Below, in pieces: positions 1-6,252 of a DNA stretch of 64,000 nt (position 1 is its first letter; the number at the start of each line of letters is the position of its first letter). The position numbers and the translations under genes are program-made. Location: positions 62,001-126,000 of the forward strand of contig JAQBQL010000243.1 in NCBI GenBank assembly GCA_028287035.1. Reading direction: 5' to 3'. The DNA comes from Labilithrix sp. (GTDB lineage Bacteria; Myxococcota; Polyangia; Polyangiales; Polyangiaceae). The notes under the pieces were generated by a model that saw nothing but the letters and a program-made list of their open reading frames with translations, did not search any database and was not told the DNA's origin.

Positions 1-2
1 AG

Positions 3-590
3 GGACAAGAAGGCCTCGAGCTCGCGCGCACTCACAACCCCGAGCTGGTGCTGCTGGACCTCGGTTTACCCGACATGGACGGTGTCGACGTGACGCGCAA
101 GCTGCGCGAGTGGAGTACGAAACCGATCATCGTGATCAGCGCGCGTGGCCAGGAGGATGACAAGATCCGCGCTCTCGATGCAGGCGCCGACGACTACCTG
201 ACGAAGCCGTTCGCGACAGGCGAGCTGATGGCGCGCATCCGCGTGGCCATGCGCCGGAACGCGCGAGCGGGGCAGGAGAAACCGGAGCCGATGCTGGTGG
301 TAGGTGCGATCCGCCTGGACCTCGACCGTCGGCAGGTGTTCGTGGACCAACGTGAGGTGCACCTGACGCCCAACGAATACAAACTCCTGGCGGTGCTGAT
401 GAAGAACGCGGGCCGAGTGCTGACGCACCGCCATCTGCTCAAGGAGGTGTGGGGGCCGGCGTACGCCACGCAAACACAATACCTGCGCGTATACATGGTG
501 CAGCTTCGACACAAGCTCGAAGAGGAGTCGGCGCGCCCCAGGTACCTGGTGACCGAGCCGGGAGTGGGGTATCGGTTGAAGGTGGAGTAG
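3..590 (+). CDS. kdpE: KdpE-type response regulator, 5' end outside window
   Basis: OmpR-family response regulator that in known systems switches on the high-affinity Kdp potassium pump after phosphorylation by KdpD. The reading frame is open from the left edge, so the first part of the receiver domain is missing. The phospho-acceptor Asp lies in LLDLGLPDMDG (codon 57-59) and the conserved Lys in LTKPF (codon 204-206). The rest is a winged-helix DNA-binding domain with the typical KdpE stretches VWGPAYATQTQYLRVY and TEPGVGYRL. The kdp structural genes lie about 4 kb downstream and are broken, so this regulator may have lost its natural target or now serve other genes such as the adjacent porins. 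Family assignment is strong; present-day function is inference. Confidence 0.9.
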   Translation, partial: GQEGLELARTHNPELVLLDLGLPDMDGVDVTRKLREWSTKPIIVISARGQEDDKIRALDAGADDYLTKPFATGELMARIRVAMRRNARAGQEKPEPMLVVGAIRLDLDRRQVFVDQREVHLTPNEYKLLAVLMKNAGRVLTHRHLLKEVWGPAYATQTQYLRVYMVQLRHKLEEESARPRYLVTEPGVGYRLKVE

Positions 591-622
591 CGGGGCAACC
601 GCAGGCGTGGCGAGGCACGCGC

Positions 623-2044
623 TCAGAGCCTGAAGTTCGCCGAGACCACCAGGAGCGTCTGGTCTCGCACCGTGTCCGGCGTGTAGTCGGCCGGGGTCGG
701 CTGGTATCCCGTCGGCGACGTCGTGCCCCCCGGGCCCGCGTAATACGGGACGTTCGCGCGCCGGTAGCTTCCTTCGAAGCGGAGCGCGAGGAAGTCCGTG
801 GGCATGACGTCGAACGTTCCCGTGACACCCCAGACCTGAAGCGCCTTCACCTGCGGGCCGGTCTCGAAGCCCGGGGGTGGATACTGGGAGAGATACCGCG
901 AGGGGTTCGAGAACACCTCCGGCCGGATCGCGAAGGCCAGCTCGTCGTGCGCGAGCCACACCCGGTTGACGAGGGCGCTGCCGACCATGTGCGCGTGCGC
1001 CGGGCCCGGCAGATCGTTCCCGGCCACGTTGCCGCCCGATTCGAATCCGATGTGGTTGTTCAGGCTGAGAGCCGCCTTCGACACGAAGGAGCCGGGCGAT
1101 GAATAGTAACGATAGACCGCACTGTGATCGTTGTGGAAGCGCACGCGGTCCGGCACCCCCTGGGTGTCGCTCCCCACGTAGAAGTTGGCGAGGAGGGTGA
1201 GCTGCTCCGACGGGCTCCAACGCAGCGCGACGCCGCCTGCTGGCGCCAGGTTCCACTTGCCGTAGGTCTGCCAGCCGTTCATCAGCCAGGGTTCGATCTT
1301 CACGCGATCCGAGGGAAATATCTGTACACGCATGCCCTGGAAGTAGAAGGGAGTGTGCTCGCACGCTACGGAACGCGTATAATTCCAGTTCTCCGCCAGC
1401 AGGTAACTCTCCAGTCCGATGTACGACATGAAGATGCCGGCCTCGACGTTGATGCCGTGCAGCGCGTCGAAGTGGTACCCCGCCGTGGCCTCCCGGATGT
1501 ACCGCAGGTTCTGCACTCCGATGTTCCGTCCGCGCGCTGTCGTGCCGTCGAGATCCTGGACGATGCTCACCATCGACCCGTACTGCAGCGAGAGCCGCCC
1601 GATCACGTGACGGTAGCTCCACTCGAGCCCCACCGACGCGAGGTTCACGTTGAACTCGTTGTGCCTGGGCACCGACGCCGTGCCGGTGAACGTGTTGTCG
1701 CGTGGATGGTTCAGGGAGTAGGCGTAGTTGGTATCCAGGTACAGGCTGAGCGTGACCGCATCGTTGAACGCCTTGAGCGGATAATCCCTCTGGCGGCTCT
1801 GCCCGTTCATCCAGGTGAAATCGCCCCAGCCAAAGGGAATCGACGGACTCGGCTCCTCCCCGGCGTGGACGGCGGCGGTGCCGGGTCCGGCGCTCACCGG
1901 CGGCGGCGCGGGATCCCCGGGCGGCTCGGGCGTGAGCAGCGGCGCATCGTCGGCGGCGAGCGCACGGGCGGGCGGCGCGAGCCACCACGTGGCCAGCGCG
2001 AGAGACGAGCAGAGGGTTCGGCGACGAAAGCAGCGATGGATCAT
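623..2044 (-). CDS. Outer-membrane beta-barrel porin (BBP2/OmpL-like), paralogue 1
   Basis: Predicted outer-membrane porin of 473 aa. I start it at the ATG ending at 2044, which is followed by a signal peptide (RRRT, then a hydrophobic stretch, then ARALA). A Pro-rich linker leads into a barrel of alternating aromatic strands (FGWGDFTWMNG, YLDTNYAYSLNHPRDN, FMSYIGLESY, KIEPWLMNGWQTYGKW), ending in a terminal aromatic-type strand VVSANFRL. It is clearly paralogous to the divergent gene at 2181 and shares GYHFDALHGINVEAGIFMSY and IFPSDRVKIEPWL almost unchanged. The neighbouring kdp remnants suggest an old link to ion uptake, but the substrate is not readable from sequence. Confidence 0.82.
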   Translation of the reverse strand: MIHRCFRRRTLCSSLALATWWLAPPARALAADDAPLLTPEPPGDPAPPPVSAGPGTAAVHAGEEPSPSIPFGWGDFTWMNGQSRQRDYPLKAFNDAVTLSLYLDTNYAYSLNHPRDNTFTGTASVPRHNEFNVNLASVGLEWSYRHVIGRLSLQYGSMVSIVQDLDGTTARGRNIGVQNLRYIREATAGYHFDALHGINVEAGIFMSYIGLESYLLAENWNYTRSVACEHTPFYFQGMRVQIFPSDRVKIEPWLMNGWQTYGKWNLAPAGGVALRWSPSEQLTLLANFYVGSDTQGVPDRVRFHNDHSAVYRYYSSPGSFVSKAALSLNNHIGFESGGNVAGNDLPGPAHAHMVGSALVNRVWLAHDELAFAIRPEVFSNPSRYLSQYPPPGFETGPQVKALQVWGVTGTFDVMPTDFLALRFEGSYRRANVPYYAGPGGTTSPTGYQPTPADYTPDTVRDQTLLVVSANFRL

Positions 2045-2124
2045 GCGGCTCCGCACAGCATGCCCGAAGCGCGTGAGGACGGACCAGGAAGCGTGCCGCA
2101 GGTCGCGCGCGCCGGACGCCGGTT

Positions 2125-2157
2125 TTCGCAACTTTCGTCTTTGCACTTTCTTGATGC
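2125..2157. promoter_or_regulatory. Direct repeat in the shared divergent porin promoter region
   Basis: The 136-bp gap between the two divergent porin genes is unusually T-rich for this genome here. It holds a direct repeat, GCAACTTTC at 2128-2136 and GCACTTTC at 2143-2150, whose starts are 15 bp apart. OmpR-family regulators usually bind tandem direct repeats, so this could be an operator, for example for the KdpE-like regulator. This is inference only; no clear -35/-10 pair was recognised. Confidence 0.3.
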
Positions 2158-2180
2158 GTCACGGACGTAAGGTCCGGCGC

Positions 2181-3674
2181 ATGGCCCTTCGCAGTCACGC
2201 CGGCCTCGTCGCCGGCTGCACGCTCCTCCTCGTCTCCGCCCCTGCGATCGCGCAGGAGGCAGCTCCCCCCTCCGTACCCGACGTAGCAGCGCCGGTCGAG
2301 CCAGGCCTCGTGGCTCCGCGTGACCCTGCCGCGAGCGCCACCACGCCGGGCCAGCCCTCCTCGCCGAAGCAGGGTGTGCCGCCCCAGGAGGCGGAGGCGC
2401 CCGCGCCGGCCGAGGACACGAGACCCAAGGAGCCCTTCGCCTTTGCTGACTTCTCGTGGGCGCCAGGCAACTACGGATCGAACGAACGGCCTCTGAAGTA
2501 CGGGCCGTTCACCGGCGAGGTACGGCTCGACGCCGTGTACCACTACAGCTTCAACCACCCCAAGGACGACACGATCTCCGGCTCGAGCGAGGTGTTCCGG
2601 CACAACGAGGTACAGGTCACTCAGCTCGGGTTCGGAGGGGACTTTCTGTACAAGAACGTCCAGGCGCGGCTGATGACCCAGTTCGGGATGTACTCGACGA
2701 CCACGCCCCGCAACGATGCCTCGCCGGGAAGGGGCCAGTGGGATCTCGCGAACGCCTACCGCTACATCTCGGAGGCGTACGGCGGCTATCACATCGATGC
2801 CTTGAACGGGATCAACATTCAGGCCGGCATCTTCATGTCGTACGTGGGCCTGTGGAGCTACTACAACTTCGACAATTGGACATACCAGCCCTCGTACGTC
2901 TCCTCCAACACGCCGTGGTTCTTCAACGGCGTGCGCGCCCAGATCTTCCCGAGCGACAAGCTGAAGATCGAGCCCTGGCTGGTGAACGGGTGGCAGGCCT
3001 ATGGCAAGTTCAACCAAGCGCCCGGCGTCGGCCTGCAGCTCCTGTACAAGCCGACCGGATGGCTCACGATCCTCGGCAACCAGTACGTGGGCACCGACAC
3101 GCTCGGCATCCCCGACCGGATGCGCATCCACACCGATGACAGCGTCATGGTCAAGGAATACGAGAACACGACCGGAATCCTCAGCCGAGCCGCCGGCTCG
3201 CTCACGCTGGACGCCGGCTGCGAGTGGGGCGGGCATGGTGCGGCGGAGGTGGACTGCGGCTCCCAGTTCTTCCTCGGATTCATGGCGTACGAGCGCCTGT
3301 GGTTCCTCAAGAACACCTTCGGCCTCACGGCCGGTGGGGGCGGCATCACGAACCCGGGGCGCTACCTCGTGCTCATCCCGCCGGTCAATGGTGCCACGGC
3401 TTACTCGGGCACTCCTTACTTCAGCGCGGCCCCGGGCGACAAGTACGGCGCCTGGGACATGCAGGTCACCGCCGATTACATGCCTCGCGAGTTCATCACC
3501 TTCCGGGTCGAGTACAATCATCGAGCCTCGAACGTTCCCTACTTCACCGGCCCCGGGGGAGTGACCCCGCCGGGAGGCAACCAGGGCTCGCCCGGCTCCC
3601 AGGTCGACGGTTGGTCGCCGGACCTCGTGAAAACCGAGGACCGACTCACGGCAGCGCTCATGGTGAAGTACTGA
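2181..3674 (+). CDS. Outer-membrane beta-barrel porin (BBP2/OmpL-like), paralogue 2
   Basis: Porin of 497 aa, the sister of the divergent gene at 623-2044. Start ATG 2181 is followed by a clean signal peptide ending in APAIAQ, then a long Pro/Ala/Glu linker (about residues 27-80) and an outer-membrane barrel. Shared blocks with the paralogue include YHYSFNHPKDDTISG, GINIQAGIFMSYVGLWSY, KIEPWLVNGWQAYGKF and FRVEYNHRASNVPYFTGPGG. The two genes share one 136-bp upstream region, so they are probably co-regulated or alternately expressed. Pore selectivity is unknown. Confidence 0.83.
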   Translation: MALRSHAGLVAGCTLLLVSAPAIAQEAAPPSVPDVAAPVEPGLVAPRDPAASATTPGQPSSPKQGVPPQEAEAPAPAEDTRPKEPFAFADFSWAPGNYGSNERPLKYGPFTGEVRLDAVYHYSFNHPKDDTISGSSEVFRHNEVQVTQLGFGGDFLYKNVQARLMTQFGMYSTTTPRNDASPGRGQWDLANAYRYISEAYGGYHIDALNGINIQAGIFMSYVGLWSYYNFDNWTYQPSYVSSNTPWFFNGVRAQIFPSDKLKIEPWLVNGWQAYGKFNQAPGVGLQLLYKPTGWLTILGNQYVGTDTLGIPDRMRIHTDDSVMVKEYENTTGILSRAAGSLTLDAGCEWGGHGAAEVDCGSQFFLGFMAYERLWFLKNTFGLTAGGGGITNPGRYLVLIPPVNGATAYSGTPYFSAAPGDKYGAWDMQVTADYMPREFITFRVEYNHRASNVPYFTGPGGVTPPGGNQGSPGSQVDGWSPDLVKTEDRLTAALMVKY

Positions 3675-3698
3675 GCCAAGCTGCGCTTTGCGGTTCCC

Positions 3699-4241
3699 TC
3701 AGCTCGCCGCGGCGGGCAGAAAGAGCGACACGGTGGTGCCGTGATCGTGCGCGGCGATCGAGCTCTCGATGGTGAGCCGACCGCCGTGCGCCGTGACCAC
3801 GTCCTCCAGCATCACGAGCGCGAGTGCCGACCCCTGCGAATGCCGGGCCCGTTGTCATGGACGACGATCGCGACCTCGTGCTCCTCGGCGCACCAGCGCG
3901 CCCGCACCCGCACCTGCCCCCTGCCGCGCGACTTCTTGACGAGGTGCCGGGAGCTCCGTCGTGCGGGTGAGGATGTCCGCGACGTCGATGGGCCGGCGCC
4001 GCAGCGGCACCGCCTCCACGACCACGAGCTCGTAGCCATGGTCGTTCACGTCGAGGACGCGCCGGTTGAGCCACGTCTCGCTGGTCCGCGCGAACACCAC
4101 GAGCGCCGCGGCGGCCCGACCGACGGCGGCGGGCAATCCCACCGCGTGGGCAATGCGTTTGCCCGCCCACTCCGGCGGCGCCCCCTCGGTCTGGAGGATC
4201 CGGCCGTCGGGTCCAAGCACCATCAGTATCAGTTCTTTCAT
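3699..4241 (-). pseudogene. Broken sensor histidine kinase
   Basis: Remnant of a signalling kinase read from the ATG ending at 4241. The first frame gives a PAS-like/linker segment (MKELILMVLGPDGRIL, then YELVVVEAVPLRRRPIDVADIL). It then needs a frame change to continue as LVKKSRGRGQVRVR and VAIVVHDNGPGI (the ATPase G1 box). A second change gives LEDVVTAHGGRLTIESS and HGTTVSLFLP before the stop at 3699. The segment with the ATP-binding N box is gone, so a functional kinase cannot be made. The C-terminal part resembles the intact ATPase-only protein at 5728-6243, suggesting both derive from one kinase family. It lies divergent to the ruined kdp operon. Confidence 0.75.
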
Positions 4242-4354
4242 GTGGGCAATGGAGCGTGGAGCGCCCCTGCCACGGCCGCAACCGCCGACTCCGGTGGTCT
4301 TATGAAATCCAGATATCACGGCGCGTACGGTCGCACGGGTCAGGAGTCGGACCC

Positions 4355-4447
4355 ATGATCATCCTCTACGCGGCTGGAGCCGTCGTCTCCGTGCTGCTGC
4401 TCATCTATCTGTTCGTGGCGATGCTCGCCCCGGAGTCGTTCGAGTGA
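4355..4447 (+). CDS. kdpF: KdpF, small membrane subunit of the Kdp potassium pump
   Basis: A 30-aa single-membrane-span peptide starting at ATG 4355, with a ribosome-binding-like CAGGAG at 4341-4346. It is almost wholly hydrophobic ([20 protein letters not shown]), ending with the APExF signature of KdpF, the peptide that stabilises the KdpABC complex. Its stop overlaps the GTG of the following kdpA start (GTGA), the usual kdpFA arrangement. It looks intact although its partner subunits are destroyed, so it is probably a surviving fragment without function. Confidence 0.85.
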   Translation: MIILYAAGAVVSVLLLIYLFVAMLAPESFE

Positions 4448-4718
4448 ACATCCAGGGTCTTGCGCAGCTCGGGCTCTTCTTCGCGGCCTTGCTGGCCTGC
4501 GTGAAGCCTCTCGGCGGCTACATGGCCACACGGCAGTCAGCTTCGTCACGAATACGAACTGGCAAGCCTTGGCGCTGCGCGAAATTGCCTATCTTGCGGC
4601 GCCGGCAGGCACCCTGCTCCGGCGCAATCTCGTCATTTACGGCATGGGCGGCGTGGTGGTTCCCTTCGCAGGAATCAAAGCCATCGATCTTCTGCTCGTG
4701 GCCCTGCACCTCACCTGA
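4444..4718 (+). pseudogene. kdpA-kdpB remnant: three fragments spliced together
   Basis: Starts as a normal KdpA N-terminus at GTG 4444 ([20 protein letters not shown], then KPLGGYM). Near 4525-4530 the meaningful frame shifts and continues as [13 protein letters not shown], the first selectivity-filter region of KdpA; most of the intervening sequence is missing. Directly after the Q, near 4569, the frame runs on as [12 protein letters not shown] and [18 protein letters not shown], then [14 protein letters not shown] and a TGA at 4716. That is the extreme C-terminus of KdpB, the ATPase subunit. So nearly all of kdpA and kdpB (together about 3.7 kb in normal operons) has been removed, leaving only the ends. 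It cannot encode a pump. Confidence 0.88.
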
Positions 4719-4723
4719 AGGAC

Positions 4724-4962
4724 ATGAGCCCTCCCGCTCCGTCGTCGCCCGCTCCTGGTCACCTCGTCGGGCAGCGGGCTCGACCCGGACGTCACGCCGG
4801 CCGCCGCGGCCTACCAGGTGGCGCGGGTCGCACGGGCACGCGACCTCCCGGTCGCTCGCATCGAGCAGCTCGTGCGCGAGAACACGCCGGGTCGCGACGT
4901 CGCGGTTCTTGGCGAGCCGCGCGTGAACGTACTCGCTCTCAACCTTGCCCTCGATCGCGAGA
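4724..4962 (+). pseudogene. kdpC remnant (C-terminal half only)
   Basis: An ATG at 4724 lies 6 bp after the kdpB stop, at the place where kdpC should begin. After a few codons the frame must change (around 4740-4750) to give [20 protein letters not shown], then [20 protein letters not shown] and [17 protein letters not shown]. These are the conserved C-terminal blocks of KdpC, the subunit that assists the KdpB ATPase. The conserved frame has an in-frame stop at 4725 upstream and no natural stop where KdpC should end; it runs on antisense through the peroxiredoxin gene. Both ends are therefore damaged. Confidence 0.85.
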
Positions 4963-5000
4963 TCGTTCGGACGCACGCTCTGCGGTCGCGTCTGACCCGC

Positions 5001-5561
5001 TCAGGAGCCCTGAGGGAGCTTCGCGGCCTCGGCGATGACCTCGCCCGCGTGGACGCCCGGGTCGACGGACGGCCACACCTTCGCGACCTTCCCGTCCTTG
5101 CCGACGAGGAAGGACACGCGGTCGTAGCCCCACAGCTTCTTGCCCACGCCGTAGCTGCTGGCGATGGTGCCGCTCTCGTCGGCCGCGAGCGCGAACGGGA
5201 GGTTGTGCTCCTTCTGGAACTTGCGGTGGCTCTCCGCCGAGTTCGAGGACACGCCGAGCACCACGATGCCGGCCTGGTCGAGCTTCGACCACGCATCCCG
5301 GAACGCGCACGCCTCCTTCGTGCATCCGGGCGTCCCGTCCGCCGGATAGAAGTACACGACGACCGCCTTGCCCCGGCTCTCGCTGAGCCGCACGACGTGG
5401 CCCGCTGGATCCTCCCCGGCGACGTCCGGCGCCGCCGCGCCCGGCCCGAGGAGGCCGGAGCCGCCGTCCGGACGCTTCGGCTCGCCGCACCCCGCGAGCG
5501 TGCTCGCCCCCAGCAACGCGGCCATTCCGAGCCCGACCAGCATTCCGCGACGAGCGATCAT
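5001..5561 (-). CDS. bcp: Lipoprotein peroxiredoxin of the Bcp/PrxQ type
   Basis: Thiol peroxidase of 186 aa expected to reduce hydrogen peroxide and organic peroxides. A signal peptide ends in the lipobox LAGC (Cys25), so the enzyme is probably membrane-anchored outside the cytoplasm, unlike most Bcp proteins. The AhpC/TSA fold follows, with peroxidatic Cys80 in GTPGCT and the resolving Cys85 five residues later (C-x4-C), the typical atypical-2-Cys pattern of this group. [18 protein letters not shown] and [14 protein letters not shown] are conserved blocks. Its 3' end abuts the kdpC relic. The required reductant in this compartment is not evident. Confidence 0.88.
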   Translation of the reverse strand: MIARRGMLVGLGMAALLGASTLAGCGEPKRPDGGSGLLGPGAAAPDVAGEDPAGHVVRLSESRGKAVVVYFYPADGTPGCTKEACAFRDAWSKLDQAGIVVLGVSSNSAESHRKFQKEHNLPFALAADESGTIASSYGVGKKLWGYDRVSFLVGKDGKVAKVWPSVDPGVHAGEVIAEAAKLPQGS

Positions 5562-5727
5562 GACGTCATCCTACCGCGGCCATCGCCGCTCCTCACGCGA
5601 CGGTGCGTCACGCGATCGAGGTCCGCGGCAGGCGTCCCTCGATAACCGTGGTACGCACCAGGGGCAGCCGCGGATCGCCGCGACGTGCTTCGCCTGTCAG
5701 CCACCCGCCGAAGAAGGAGGACGCACC

Positions 5728-6243
5728 ATGACCGAGCCGCAGCAGAAATCGATCCTCGTCCGCTCCGAGGAGACGGACGTGGCATCGCTCCTCCGCTCCA
5801 GCCTCGCCCCGCTCATCACCCAGGCGAAGAGCGATCACATCGAGCTGCGCGTGGAGACGCTCGGGCCCGTCCCGTCGCTGGCCGTCGACCCCGAGAAGCT
5901 CGCGTGGGGCGTCTCGACGCTCGTCGGCAACGCCCTTCGGTACGTGCGGCGCGGCACGAAGGAGCGCGCCGGGGGCAGCGTGCTCGTCCACGTCACGAGC
6001 GACGAGGCGACCGGCGACGTCTCCATCGCCGTCCAGGACGACGGGCCCGGCATCCCCGAGGACAAGGTCCCCTACCTCTTCGCCCGGAAGGACGGCGCGA
6101 AGCACGTCGCCGGGCTCGGCCTGTCGCTCGTGCGGGACGTCGTCGAGGCGCACGCCGGGCGGATCGAGGTGGAGAGCCGCACGAGCCTCGACGAGCACGG
6201 CACGAGCATCACCATCCACCTGCCCCGCCAGCGGCAGGGCTGA
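5728..6243 (+). CDS. Stand-alone histidine-kinase ATPase domain protein
   Basis: A 171-aa protein that is little more than a GHKL ATPase domain. It starts at ATG 5728 after a good ribosome site (AAGGAGG, 5714-5720). Visible parts are the N box around Asn68 (LVGNALRYV), G1 box DDGPGIP (104-110), G2 box GLGLSLV (129-135) and terminal strand HGTSITIHLP. No His-containing dimerisation helix, sensor domain or membrane segment is present, so it cannot autophosphorylate in the normal way. The closest relative in the window is the broken kinase at 3699-4241. It could be a truncated survivor of a duplicated kinase, or act as an anti-sigma-like or partner-dependent ATPase. Its reading frame is fully intact. 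Confidence 0.75.
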   Translation: MTEPQQKSILVRSEETDVASLLRSSLAPLITQAKSDHIELRVETLGPVPSLAVDPEKLAWGVSTLVGNALRYVRRGTKERAGGSVLVHVTSDEATGDVSIAVQDDGPGIPEDKVPYLFARKDGAKHVAGLGLSLVRDVVEAHAGRIEVESRTSLDEHGTSITIHLPRQRQG

Positions 6244-6252
6244 CCGCCGCGC

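Noticed and set aside
66..3521. Very long open frame on the minus strand (over 1100 codons)
   Set aside because: It lies antisense to kdpE and porin 2 and out of frame with porin 1; the translation is Arg/Ala/Pro-rich without domains, an effect of high GC.
4355..4962. Programmed frameshifting to explain the kdp fragments
   Set aside because: Whole conserved domains are missing, which frameshifting cannot restore.
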